Source: Micromonospora inaquosa
GTDB lineage: Bacteria; Actinomycetota; Actinomycetes; Mycobacteriales; Micromonosporaceae
Direction: 5' to 3'
DNA: 57,618 bases
Assembly: GCF_003857055.1 (NCBI RefSeq)
Contig: NZ_QGSZ01000230.1
Location: forward strand, 1-57,618
In this document: one piece after another, positions 1 through 9,745 of the stretch
Layout of the letters: each line of letters starts with the position of its first letter
Position numbering within the stretch: the stretch's first letter is position 1
The notes under the pieces: generated by a model
The model's input: the letters and a program-made list of their open reading frames with translations, nothing else
Databases searched by the model: none
Told to the model about the DNA's origin: nothing
Translations under genes and position numbers: made by a program

Positions 1-746
1 ACACACCACCATCGCCCTCACCTGGCCCCCGACCAGCCCTGGCCGGTAGTCGACGCCCCGGGACGATCCAATCGTCCCGCCCGGCTTCGTGCCAGGACGC
101 TTCGAGGCAGCAGGCGAAGGCGGCCGGGCAAGCACCCTCATCCCGCTGTTCCCGTACCCATCCCGCGGACGCGGACAGTCGTCAGCCGATCGGCAGTACG
201 GCCTCCGGCGCACCTACCTCGACAACGACGTGGCGCATCGTCGACCTGCCGCCGTCGATCCCTCTCACAGGTTGGCTGGGCCATCGGTCACGCGGGCGGC
301 CTGGGGAACAGTTGCGCCGAACGTGGCAGCTACAGCGGGACCGGACACGCACGACGGGGCATCCCACAGTGGGGTGAAGCGCCGGCGCGCCCGGAATGCC
401 AATTATTGTGCAATCGCAGGGAGCCACGCGGGGTCGATCTAGCAGCGCGACAGCGGCAACGCGCTGCCGTCGGCCCTGGCCAGGACCGCGACCGTGCCGG
501 CGTCGCCACAGTCAATCGCCAGTCGCGTTTTCCACGACGCCATATTCATAGTCAAACATGAGGATCACGCTCACGTCACCCGGTGGTCACCCACAGGCAC
601 GCCTGCGCAGACCGTGGTGCGGGCGGATAGGGTCAGCCTCTACACACGATGAGGCTACGAGCTTCGGGTCCGGACTGACCCTCACAGGACGCGCGAACAG
701 GGACCCGCGGGCGTTTGCGAGTGCGCATCCATTCGTGGGTGAGATC
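1..746. other. Gene-poor left end, one Hsp70-like remnant
   Basis: I see no convincing intact gene. Frames on both strands stay open for 60 to 180 codons, as expected by chance at this GC, but their translations are arginine- and proline-rich and match no family I know. The only recognisable piece is a short Hsp70-like N-terminal remnant on the minus strand (listed separately). The defence operon runs leftwards into this region and ends at 747; I found no clear hairpin terminator after it. Confidence 0.5.
439..549 (-). pseudogene. N-terminal fragment of an Hsp70-like ATPase
   Basis: Reading the minus strand from ATG at 549 (or ATG at 543) gives about 36 codons before a TAG at 441-439. The peptide contains TRLAIDCGDAGTVAVLARAD, which looks like the phosphate-1 segment of actinomycete Hsp70/actin-like ATPases (usual form AIDFGTSxTVAVL.R). 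The reading frame stops where a 400-600 residue protein should continue, and no continuation is evident in the other frames. I infer a degraded gene start left by an insertion or deletion at the edge of the island. The family call rests on about 20 residues, so it is tentative. Confidence 0.4.
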
Positions 747-3029
747 TCAGCTGTGGGCCATTGGGTCCAACAAGGGGCTCGGTGCACCGTGCCACGAGAT
801 GGTTAGCACATCCCGTGCACGAGTCGCGGCGACGAAGAGCAGCGACCGGGCCTTGCGTTGCTCAAGCTCGTACCGCTGCGGGTCGGACCGGCGGTAGCGC
901 TCGGTGTAGGGACGTGGGATCGCACCCTTACGCACCCCAATGATTGCCAGCCGCTGATACTCAAGACCCTTGAACCGGTGCATCGTCCCCACGTGAATCT
1001 CTCCGTCGCCGCGCGGCCCGTCTTTGGTGAGTTCGGCGCAGGTTAGGCCGCCCTGTGTCTCCAGGTACTCGATGACCTGGGCTAGCTGTTCGTGATCCGC
1101 GACAGCGACCGCGACGTGGCCCGCCGGGTCTTGACGGGCACCATCGTTGTCGGCCGAGAGTTCGTCGTGCCATCTCTGTAGCAGTGTGCCAAGGCCGGCC
1201 AGTTCATCCGGCCAGTTCTGATATCCGGTGAAGGTCGGTGTGGGGCCATGCAGGACGGACCGGTATCCGGAGAGGTTGTCGACGCCATCATCAAGGTCGT
1301 CGTAGACGGTCTTGTTGCCTTCGGCGATCCGGAGGGCGTGTTCCAGGATCTCGCGGGTGGTGCGGTAGCTGAGTGTCAACCGACGTGAGCGGCCCCGGAT
1401 GTTGATGCCCAGGGCACCCAAAGAGACCTGGTGGTCATAGATCCGCTGGTGGGTGTCGCCGGCGATGAAGAGGTCATTCGAGCCTGGCTCAACCATGGCG
1501 CGCAACATCTTCCAGTGAGCGGCGCGCAGGTCCTGGGCTTCGTCGACGACGACGTGCCGGTACCGGTACGCAAAAGGCCGAGAGCCGGAGCTGTCGTCAG
1601 CCGTCGCAGGCGAGCTCCGGTACCGCTCCGCTGCGGCGGCGCGTTCGATCTCGAAGCGGGCGGCGCGTTCGGCGGCCTGGCCCCAGGTCTCGGCGCCGAG
1701 CTTGTCCAGACGAGCGGCGAACTGCTCGATAAGCTTCCAGATCTGGCTGCGTTCTGGGCGGGTGAGTGCGCGGCCACGCCCGCCCCGTCGGGCGCTGAAG
1801 TAGTCCGACCGGCTTGTCAGTGCCTGGCCGAGAATAACCTGCTCCCATTCGTCGAGGAGAAAGTCGGCCTCCCAGCGCTTTTCGTCGAGTTCGAGGAGGA
1901 GCTGCCGCATCTCGATCATGGCTGCCTGATCGCTGATGCGCTTGCGCCGGTTGCGCTGGTCGGTGTTCTCACCGATGACGCGGGCGGCAAGCTGGTCGAT
2001 GTGCATGACGTCAACCCTGGCCAGCAGCTCCGGTTCGCTTATCAGGGAGGTAAGGCGGAGCCGCAGGTCGGCGGCGAGGTTGGCGGTGAAGGTTGTGAGC
2101 AGGATCTGCACGCCGTCGTCGGTCAGCTGCTCGACGAGATACTTGACCCGGTGCAGCGCGACGACGGTCTTGCCGGTGCCCGGACCGCCAGAGACGCGGG
2201 CCGGGCCGGTGTATTCACGCCGCGCGGTTTTGGCCTGGGTCGGGTGCAGGTAGTGCTTCCAGCTGCGGAAACTGCCCTCGTCTAGGGCAGCCTGCACGTC
2301 GTCGTCGATCGACGAGACATTCGTTCGGCTGACCGCGGTGGAGATGTCGGCGAGGTCCGGGGCAGTCGACAGTTTTACCGGGCGGGTCACCTCTTCGAGC
2401 ACTGAATCGATGCTCATCCCTGCCGCGAGTCCGTAAAGCACGTCCTTGGACAGCAGCGGTGCACCCGAGACGAGCCGGTCGAGTTCCTCATCAGTCGTGA
2501 CAGCCAACGCCAAGTCGATGAGCTGCTCGGCAACGCCGAGGTCGCGGAGTTGGTCGGCCGTGTAGGCGCCGAGTAGGGGCGGCCGGTCTGGAACCTGATC
2601 GGGCTCTCGAATGGGAGCCGGCGTTGGAGCTACATCATCGGGCTCGGCCGGGGTGAGCGTGATCCCGGCACGCTGCAGGGAGCTGTCGCCCATCACGGCG
2701 AGGTCGACGAACTCCAGCTCTCCGGTGACGCGGTTGACCGCGACCTGGAGTTCGTCGTAGACGTCCTTGCGATGCCGGACCGCGATGATCAGCCAGTGCT
2801 GGCGGCCACGCTCGTCGGTCTCGACCGGAATGAGCAGTGCCCGATACGACTGGTTGATCTTGGCGCGGTGGATGCGGGAGTCGCCCTTGAGCTTCTTCAG
2901 ATCCAGGCCGGGCTGATCTGGGTTCTTCCGAAACCGGTGGCAGAAGTCGTAGAACAGTCCCTTGACCGTCCGGTCGAGCTTGTAGAGCTCTTCCTCGGCC
3001 TTATAGTGCAGGCTGAGTCGCGCGGTCAT
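747..3029 (-). CDS. UvrD-like superfamily 1 helicase with N-terminal RelE/ParE-like domain
   Basis: A 760-residue protein, last gene of the defence operon. Residues 1 to about 95 look like a RelE/ParE-type toxin: a helical start, then RIHRAKINQSYRALLIP and the closing HRKDVYDEL signature. After a linker the helicase has Walker A SGGPGTGKTVVALHR (about residue 283), DEAQD motif II (about 497), GDTHQRIYDH, SYRTTREIL, and the motif V/VI pair GTMHRFKGLEYQ and FVAATRARD near the C-terminus. ATG at 3029 overlaps the TGA of the upstream gene (ATGA); longer starts would run further into that gene. Family knowledge: UvrD/Rep helicases translocate 3' to 5' on single-stranded DNA. The gene sits where drmC (phospholipase D nuclease) would be in class 1 DISARM. 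Whether the RelE-like domain cuts RNA, cuts DNA or only binds is unknown. Confidence 0.85.
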   Translation of the reverse strand: MTARLSLHYKAEEELYKLDRTVKGLFYDFCHRFRKNPDQPGLDLKKLKGDSRIHRAKINQSYRALLIPVETDERGRQHWLIIAVRHRKDVYDELQVAVNRVTGELEFVDLAVMGDSSLQRAGITLTPAEPDDVAPTPAPIREPDQVPDRPPLLGAYTADQLRDLGVAEQLIDLALAVTTDEELDRLVSGAPLLSKDVLYGLAAGMSIDSVLEEVTRPVKLSTAPDLADISTAVSRTNVSSIDDDVQAALDEGSFRSWKHYLHPTQAKTARREYTGPARVSGGPGTGKTVVALHRVKYLVEQLTDDGVQILLTTFTANLAADLRLRLTSLISEPELLARVDVMHIDQLAARVIGENTDQRNRRKRISDQAAMIEMRQLLLELDEKRWEADFLLDEWEQVILGQALTSRSDYFSARRGGRGRALTRPERSQIWKLIEQFAARLDKLGAETWGQAAERAARFEIERAAAAERYRSSPATADDSSGSRPFAYRYRHVVVDEAQDLRAAHWKMLRAMVEPGSNDLFIAGDTHQRIYDHQVSLGALGINIRGRSRRLTLSYRTTREILEHALRIAEGNKTVYDDLDDGVDNLSGYRSVLHGPTPTFTGYQNWPDELAGLGTLLQRWHDELSADNDGARQDPAGHVAVAVADHEQLAQVIEYLETQGGLTCAELTKDGPRGDGEIHVGTMHRFKGLEYQRLAIIGVRKGAIPRPYTERYRRSDPQRYELEQRKARSLLFVAATRARDVLTISWHGAPSPLLDPMAHS

Positions 3030-6000
3030 GACTCGGAGTCTTCCATGTCGGGCAGCAGGTCTTCGAGTTCGTCGAGGTGTTGGAGCCACTCGGCCGCGGT
3101 TCGCATCGTCCAGCCTTCCTCGGCGTATGCCTCGTTCCGGTGCCGTGCGTCGGTGTCATCACCGTGCAGGGCCACTACTGCGATCTTGAAGTTTGGCAGG
3201 AGCCAGGCGAAGTCGACCTGCCAGCGGCCGGCGCCGAGTTCGTAGCCGAACACGGGTGCGCGTTTGCCCCGGTCGGCCAGCCTGCGGGCGAGAACACCGA
3301 GATCACCGCCGTGTTCCGGCTCATCGTCGAGGATCTCCAGGATCTCGTCGTCCCACTGCTGGTCCCGCGGTCCGGACGTCGCCGCAGCGGGTTTGTCGAC
3401 GCTGACCGTCGGCTTAGGCGGCGGGCCGATCAGCGAGTCGAGTTCACCGACGCCGCCGCAGACGAGGAGGGTGTCAAGGTCGAGTTCGGCGGCGGTGCTG
3501 TAGGCGACTTGGACTCCGTCACCGCCGGCGTACGCGAGGAACTGGGTGAGGTTCGTCCAGTAGAGCCACGAGCGCCAGCGCCGCCAGTGGCCATCGCCGG
3601 TGAGTGCGTCGTCACGGTCGTCGAGAGCCGCGAGCGCCGTCCAGCGCGGGTAGTCCGGATCCTTAGCGTCGAGGGTGACGATGATCGGCAGCCCGCACAG
3701 ATCGTGCGCCCGGAAAGCGTGCAGCGTGGCGTCCGGGTCCCCGGCAGACGGGGGTTGTTCGGGTTGACCAGCAGTGAGCCCGTTGAGTTCGGCACGGAGC
3801 GTCCGGGCCAGTTCCCGGCGATCGGTCGTCGCCGTTAGTAGAGCGGTTCCTGGCTCGGCCAGCAGTCCGGTCACCATGGCGCCCGCCGCTGACGCCCACC
3901 GCTGCTCGTCGGGGTCTCGCAGGTAGGCGATCAGAGAGCTCACCGGGTTGGTGTAGATCATGCCGGTCAGTTGGGCCCGGTTGCCGTCAAACTCCTCGTA
4001 AGCGTCTTTGGCCTGTTCCTGCGCCGTTCCTGAGTACGGCGGCCAGACCGGCCGGGTGGAGGTCGGCCGCTGCTCGAACAGCTCGATGTCGGACCAGGTG
4101 ACCTGGAAGACACGGTGGCCCTCGGCGCGTAGGACGGTCCGCTGCCGGGCGTCCGACGCGATGCGGTTGTGCTCAGCGGTGGCGTGGAACCGGAAGCCCT
4201 CTAGGTAGACGGTGACACTCTGGCTGGGACCGTCTACTCGATTGAAGGTGAAGTCGGTCCTGGTCCGGCGCAGCTGCTGCTGGGCAGTCATCCGCCAGTG
4301 GACTAGGTCGGTGCCGCGGGCAAAGCGCAGGTGCCCGCTGGCGTGGCCGTCCTCGTCGAGCGATACGTCGTTGGTAACCGACACCCAGCCGCGCAGCAGG
4401 TCGAGGAAGCGCTGCTCGAGGTCGGATTCGAGCTGGCCGTCCAGTCCGATCTTCCGGGTGTTGGCGACAGGTTCGGTCTTCCACCCGTCGTCATCGAAGA
4501 GCAGCGAGCTGATCATCCGGAGCGCGGTGTTGCGGGAGACAAGGTCCTGCTGCGGTTCGGGGGTATACCGGTGCAGGCAGCGATGGCAGGCCCGGCGCTG
4601 CTCGTCCTTGCACTTGCAGTCGAGCAGCGCGGTGTGTGCCTTCAAGAGCACCTTCTGGAAGTCTTCGGCCTTCGTGAGCCGGTCCAGGTAGCCGGTGCCT
4701 CCCGGAAGCCGGTCGTAGAGAACCAGGAACCAGCGGCGTTCCCCGCTCGCCGGGTCCGGCATGGAGGCGACGGTGGTGTCCAGGTGCTGCGGGTCGCCGC
4801 CGAAGTGCAGGTCTACGCCCATCCGCAGCGCGGCCCGGAAGGAGTGCACCCGGGTGTCGACGTCGGCAGCCGCAGCCGGAAGGAGGATGCGTAGCGCCTC
4901 TGTCCGCAACTGGTGGGCGAGCAGGACCTTCTCCTGCGTGATGTTGTCCGGCTTGCCCCGGCGCAGCGGGCACCATGGGCGGTGATTCTTCAGCTGCGGG
5001 TCACGTGCCTGGGAGGAGGTGAGAGCGTCCGATTCGAGATTGAAGATCGGCTGGCCGTCCGCGCTCGTTGCCCCACATCCGGTGCAGACGTGGAATGGAT
5101 TAATCCGTACGGTGTGGCCGGCGAAGTCGTCCCGCGGCGGCGCGTCGTAACGGGCCGGCCCGACGTTGATGCGCCGGATCATCGCGCGCCGGCAGTAGTC
5201 GACGCCGAACGTCTGGTGCGCGTGCCGCCACGAACCGGGGGCGATCTCGTCGTCGGGAAAGTCGACCGCGTCAACGACGGTGTAGAAGCGACGGTCGCGC
5301 TCGTCCTTGTCGTCCCGGATCCGGGCGTCTTCCCGCAGGTCACGTGAAGTCACGGTCGACGGCTCGACGACCTGGAAGAGGCAGCCGTCGTCAGCGATGT
5401 AGGTGCTGTCGCAGCGGGGGCATGCAGACCGGTCGTGCACGGCGTCTTCCGTGCGGATGTACCCGCAGCCCGGGCAGACGCGCCAATGATGCCACTCGGG
5501 CCGGCCAGACGTGATGATGTCGATGCCGGTGATTTGGTGACGGTAGCCGTTGACGTAGAAGGTGTTGCCGGGGGCGAACTCTTCCAGGGCGTATCGGCGG
5601 GGCCGCTGGTAGCTCACCTGACTCGACCTGTACCGGGGCGTCTTGCCGTCCTTCGGGCTCACACCGTCCGGCCCGTACAGCGTGGCGTTGAGGGTGGTGA
5701 CCGTGTCGACCAGGGCGTAGTTGGGCAGCAGGCCCAGATCGCACAATGCACCCTGCGCCGTGGTGTTCCCGAGGTCCATCAGCCGTTTGCCGAGCGCACG
5801 CCGCTCGGCATCCAGCATCGCCTTCTCATCCGCCTCGTCAGGGTCGGAGTCGTGCAGCTCGTCGTAGGCCTCGCTGATTATCCGGATCCGGGCCCGCAAC
5901 CCTTCGTCCTGGCGTCGCCACTCCCGCTCGGCTTCCTCCAGCGCCGCCCGCAGGCCATGTGACGCGTACTCGATAAGATCGTTACGTGCATCTTCGGTGA

Positions 6001-9000
6001 CACCGCGTGGCAACAGGTCGGCGCCGTCGTCGCGGGGAAACAGCCGGAGGAAACCCGCCACGAGTTCGGCGGCCTGGGTGATGGCGACCTCGATCAGGTC
6101 GACGAGATACCCGGACGGCCCGAACAGCGCGTTCACCCGGTCCGGTAGCGCCCGCAGTACGACGCCGTCAGGGCGGGCAAGGCGTCCGGCCGCGGCCAGG
6201 TCGAGAAGGTGGGCGACGTACTGCCGGCGCAGGATTTCCACCGCGGACAGGTAACAGCCCGGCGGCACGATCATCCCGGCGATGAGTTCCTTCGGCTGAT
6301 CCAGGAAGTACAGGTCACGCCGAGAGCGGTCGGCGATGGTCAGCAGGAACGCGTTGCCGGTACGCCGTCCGGCACGTCCGGTCTGTTGGGCGTAGCCGGC
6401 CGGGCGACGGGGCAGCGCGGCGAGTACCACAGCGGAGAGGTCCCCGATGTCGATGCCCATCTCCAGCGTTGGCGTGCAGGACAGGACGTTCGGGTTCTTG
6501 AACGCCACTACGCCCGTCTCGTCGGGCTTGCGGCCCTGCTTGAACGCCTGCTCGACCCGTTCCCGCTGTTGGCGGGTGAGCATGCCGGTGTGTTCGGCGG
6601 TGTTCACCTGATAGGTGCCCGCCTGCCGGTAGAGCCGGCGGTAGTAGTCCTGGGTGTAGTCACGGTCACGCTGGTGGCGCCCGAGTTCCATCGGCCGATT
6701 GCCGGCGATCAGGCGGCCGGTGCGGCACCGATAGGCCGGGCACCGCTGGCCGTGCCACTGGTCGAGCAGCGACGGATGCACCGTCTGCTCCCAGAAACAG
6801 ACCGGGCAGCGTACGAAAGCCTCCCGCACCTGGCCGTCGTCCAGCAGTAGGGCTTCGATGTTGCCCGGCTGCAGGCCGTAGATGCGGGCGGAGGAATCAT
6901 TCGGGGTACGAACGGACAACAGCCCAGCCGAGGCCAGCTCAGGCAGCAGCCGGTACCAGAACTCCGGGATGACCTCCCGCGACAGGCCGAGGGTGCGTCC
7001 CGCCCACCGCTCGTACCAGGACAGCCGGCCGGAGGCGACGTCGAAGTCACTGCCGTTCTTCGGCGCCGCGAGCAGGAACTTCGGCGCCGCGACCCGGTTC
7101 GGGAACGCTCGCATGCCCTGCGGACGCTGTCCCCAGATGAAGTACCGGCTCGTCCCAGCCTCGTCGATGTACTTGCTCAGCCACTTGTGCGAGACAGCGC
7201 CGCGGCTGCGAAGCCGTTCCAGAAATACCCGGACGAAACCCAGGTAGGTGGCGTCGTCGGCCTCCATGATCGGCAGGCCGTCCCGGCCCAGATCGAGGTG
7301 GATCTCCTTGACCATCGCCGTGACGGCGGCCGGATCGGCGAGGTGGATGTGCGCCGCCGCGGTGCGGGTGAGCTCCAGCGTGCGGCCGTTGCGGGAGCGG
7401 AACCCGAACTCCATCAGCGTCTCGAACGCCAGCCGCTGCCCGATCAACTGCCAGGTTGCGATATCGCCACCACGTCCACGGCCGGACAGCAGGCGGTCGA
7501 CACCGAGCAGGCCATGCAGATCCGGAGGTACGACCGCAGCGAGGGTCTGCGGATCGGTCGTCGCCGACACCACGTCGGCGATCAGGTCGTTCAGAGCGGT
7601 GGCGGATTCCTGGCGCAGGTGCGCGGCGAGCAACGCCCGCAGCGAGAAGGTGTACGACCGGTTCGCCACGAAACCGGCCCGGTGCGCCGCGTCCTGGACC
7701 GAGTCGTTGAACATGAGGGTCTTGTCCTCGAACGCCTCCTTGTCCAGCTCACCAGCGGTGAACAGCTGCGTGATGGCCGCCGCGGCCAGAGCGGCCGCAC
7801 CGGTGCCGAGGAAGCGGATGGCGTTGCGCTCACCGCACGCCGGGCACCAGTCCTCCGCCGCGGCCGTGTTGGCCGTCGAGCCAAGGTTGACCAGCAAAAA
7901 GGTCGAATCCCGCGCGGTCAGTGCGGGCTGCCCGTCCTCGTTGTAGTCGGAGCCCGGGTCCGGCAGCCGCAGCCGCTGCCGGACGGCGTCCAGCACCATC
8001 AGCGTCCCACCAGGGCCCTGTGACGCCAACGGTGCTCCGACACGCTGGCCGGCGTCGCGCATCGTGTTGCGGCCGGCGCCCTCGGCGGCCTCCCGGTCGG
8101 TGGCCGCAATCAGGTAGCGGATCCGGACCTTGTCCTGCCCCGTCGAGGCCCGGCGGATCTTGTAGCTGTCGAACTGGACATCCCAGTCGTCGCTCTCCGG
8201 CGAGAATACCGCCCAGCCGGAGCGACCACACTCCCGGCAGTAGACCGCCGGCAGGAACAGGTTCGCGGCCTGCCCGGCGGTCGCGGTCGTCACGGGTACC
8301 GTCACGACGCCCTGATCGGTGCCGGGATCGCGGGTCCCGGCGACGTCCCACCGGAACTCCGCCTTCGGCCACGGCAACACCCCACGCAACAGCCGGGTCA
8401 CCGCCCGAGCCCACTGATGCACCTCGACATGCACGAACGGCCGGAGCTCGCCGGGCGGAGACTGAGGATCACGGGCGTACGAGAGCAGCGCCACGAACCT
8501 GGCCAGCGCCGCAGCGGCCTTCTCCGGCTGCCGAGTGATCGCCGACGACCAGCTCTGCGCGCCGGCACGCCACATCAGCCGCAGCACGTCCGGGCCACTC
8601 TTTACATCGCCCTCGAGAGCGATGAGCAGCGCCTTCGTGAACAGGTGCCGCTTGAGGCGTTTCCCGAGTTCGACTTGATTTAGGTCTTCGACACCGGTCA
8701 CCGCGTTCGCCAGCAGCAGTAATGCATCATTGCCGGTGGTGGGGTCCGGCAGAGCGAGCAGCTCGTCAGGCGTCGGGGTCGGCAGGGGCTCGATGTCGTG
8801 AAGAGGGATGAACTCGTCGATGGCGAGCCGGTCCTCACCGAGGATCGCCTCGGAGGTGAACTCCGTGCCGAACACCGCGGTCGCGACCTTCAAGAGATTC
8901 TCAGTACCATGCTCGTCTGAAGCCGAGGCGAGCGTCGCCGAAGTGGCCACCGGGCAGATCCGGCCGAGCGGTTTCCCCTCCTCACCCGCGCCCACAACGG

Positions 9001-9745
9001 ACGCGAGCCGGCGCAGCAGCATCGCGACGTCGGTACCCTGCGCGCCGTCGTAGGTATGAAACTCGTCAACCACCACGTACCGGAGGTCCGCGTCCTGCCA
9101 CAGTGGCGCATCGTCGACTCGTTGAAGGAGCAGATCGAGCATCTTGTAGTTGGTGATCAGGATGTCCGGCGGGGTCAGCTGGATGTCCTGCCTGCGGGTG
9201 TAGACCCGCTCGTACTGGATCGCGGCCCGGTCACCGATGTAGAGACCGGCCGTCAGGGCGCCCAGCTCGTCGCGGTGCCCGAGAAGCAGCTCGTTGATCC
9301 GCTGCGCCTGGTCGGTAGCGAGCGCGTTCATCGGGTACAGCAGCAAAGCCTTCATCCCGGACCGCCCGGCCGCCCGCTCCCGGCGACAGTGATCGAGGAT
9401 CGGGTAGAGGAACGACTCCGTCTTACCGGAGCCTGTGCCCGTAGTGACAAGCGTCGGCTCCGGCACGTGACCATTCGCCGAGCTCAACCGGGCAAAAGCC
9501 CGAGCCTGATGGGCGTACGGCGTCCAGCCCTCTCGCCGCCACTCCAGATGCTGCTCCCAACCCGCCGCCGCCGTGGTGAACGGAGTCCTGATCCGCAAGA
9601 ACGGCCCACGGAACATCCCCGACGTCTCGTTGCCGAGGAATCGGTGCAGCGCCTCCCGGGCACCCTCGTCGGCCAACGCGTAGGTGGTTGACAGGTACTG
9701 CAGCAGGCTCTCCTTCAGCCCGCGAGCCTCCAGGGTCGGCCTCAC
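3026..9745 (-). CDS. Giant DEAD/DEAH helicase with DUF1998 (MrfA/YprA-type) zinc domain; DrmA-DrmB fusion or DruE-like
   Basis: A 2239-residue protein. RecA-like domain 1 carries Walker A TTGTGSGKTESF (about residue 105) and a DEFH motif II (about 225). RecA-like domain 2 ends with QQTGRAGRRTG (about 1120), so a very long insertion separates the lobes. Several Cys pairs (CRECG, CPACG, CPVC, CPGCG/CPRC, CTGCG) suggest zinc ribbons. A DUF1998 module lies at about 1600-1730, with YDRLPGGTGYLDRL then CKC and CHRCLHRY. Beyond it, DFTF...YLEGFRFH...TWSDIE resembles a PD-(D/E)XK/Vsr-like nuclease core. GTG at 9745 overlaps the upstream TGA (GTGA), so I prefer it to the ATG at 9778. Known relatives are DrmA plus DrmB of DISARM, DruE of Druantia and the repair helicase MrfA. 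Likely role: DNA translocation in anti-phage restriction. Confidence 0.85.
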   Translation of the reverse strand: MRPTLEARGLKESLLQYLSTTYALADEGAREALHRFLGNETSGMFRGPFLRIRTPFTTAAAGWEQHLEWRREGWTPYAHQARAFARLSSANGHVPEPTLVTTGTGSGKTESFLYPILDHCRRERAAGRSGMKALLLYPMNALATDQAQRINELLLGHRDELGALTAGLYIGDRAAIQYERVYTRRQDIQLTPPDILITNYKMLDLLLQRVDDAPLWQDADLRYVVVDEFHTYDGAQGTDVAMLLRRLASVVGAGEEGKPLGRICPVATSATLASASDEHGTENLLKVATAVFGTEFTSEAILGEDRLAIDEFIPLHDIEPLPTPTPDELLALPDPTTGNDALLLLANAVTGVEDLNQVELGKRLKRHLFTKALLIALEGDVKSGPDVLRLMWRAGAQSWSSAITRQPEKAAAALARFVALLSYARDPQSPPGELRPFVHVEVHQWARAVTRLLRGVLPWPKAEFRWDVAGTRDPGTDQGVVTVPVTTATAGQAANLFLPAVYCRECGRSGWAVFSPESDDWDVQFDSYKIRRASTGQDKVRIRYLIAATDREAAEGAGRNTMRDAGQRVGAPLASQGPGGTLMVLDAVRQRLRLPDPGSDYNEDGQPALTARDSTFLLVNLGSTANTAAAEDWCPACGERNAIRFLGTGAAALAAAAITQLFTAGELDKEAFEDKTLMFNDSVQDAAHRAGFVANRSYTFSLRALLAAHLRQESATALNDLIADVVSATTDPQTLAAVVPPDLHGLLGVDRLLSGRGRGGDIATWQLIGQRLAFETLMEFGFRSRNGRTLELTRTAAAHIHLADPAAVTAMVKEIHLDLGRDGLPIMEADDATYLGFVRVFLERLRSRGAVSHKWLSKYIDEAGTSRYFIWGQRPQGMRAFPNRVAAPKFLLAAPKNGSDFDVASGRLSWYERWAGRTLGLSREVIPEFWYRLLPELASAGLLSVRTPNDSSARIYGLQPGNIEALLLDDGQVREAFVRCPVCFWEQTVHPSLLDQWHGQRCPAYRCRTGRLIAGNRPMELGRHQRDRDYTQDYYRRLYRQAGTYQVNTAEHTGMLTRQQRERVEQAFKQGRKPDETGVVAFKNPNVLSCTPTLEMGIDIGDLSAVVLAALPRRPAGYAQQTGRAGRRTGNAFLLTIADRSRRDLYFLDQPKELIAGMIVPPGCYLSAVEILRRQYVAHLLDLAAAGRLARPDGVVLRALPDRVNALFGPSGYLVDLIEVAITQAAELVAGFLRLFPRDDGADLLPRGVTEDARNDLIEYASHGLRAALEEAEREWRRQDEGLRARIRIISEAYDELHDSDPDEADEKAMLDAERRALGKRLMDLGNTTAQGALCDLGLLPNYALVDTVTTLNATLYGPDGVSPKDGKTPRYRSSQVSYQRPRRYALEEFAPGNTFYVNGYRHQITGIDIITSGRPEWHHWRVCPGCGYIRTEDAVHDRSACPRCDSTYIADDGCLFQVVEPSTVTSRDLREDARIRDDKDERDRRFYTVVDAVDFPDDEIAPGSWRHAHQTFGVDYCRRAMIRRINVGPARYDAPPRDDFAGHTVRINPFHVCTGCGATSADGQPIFNLESDALTSSQARDPQLKNHRPWCPLRRGKPDNITQEKVLLAHQLRTEALRILLPAAAADVDTRVHSFRAALRMGVDLHFGGDPQHLDTTVASMPDPASGERRWFLVLYDRLPGGTGYLDRLTKAEDFQKVLLKAHTALLDCKCKDEQRRACHRCLHRYTPEPQQDLVSRNTALRMISSLLFDDDGWKTEPVANTRKIGLDGQLESDLEQRFLDLLRGWVSVTNDVSLDEDGHASGHLRFARGTDLVHWRMTAQQQLRRTRTDFTFNRVDGPSQSVTVYLEGFRFHATAEHNRIASDARQRTVLRAEGHRVFQVTWSDIELFEQRPTSTRPVWPPYSGTAQEQAKDAYEEFDGNRAQLTGMIYTNPVSSLIAYLRDPDEQRWASAAGAMVTGLLAEPGTALLTATTDRRELARTLRAELNGLTAGQPEQPPSAGDPDATLHAFRAHDLCGLPIIVTLDAKDPDYPRWTALAALDDRDDALTGDGHWRRWRSWLYWTNLTQFLAYAGGDGVQVAYSTAAELDLDTLLVCGGVGELDSLIGPPPKPTVSVDKPAAATSGPRDQQWDDEILEILDDEPEHGGDLGVLARRLADRGKRAPVFGYELGAGRWQVDFAWLLPNFKIAVVALHGDDTDARHRNEAYAEEGWTMRTAAEWLQHLDELEDLLPDMEDSES

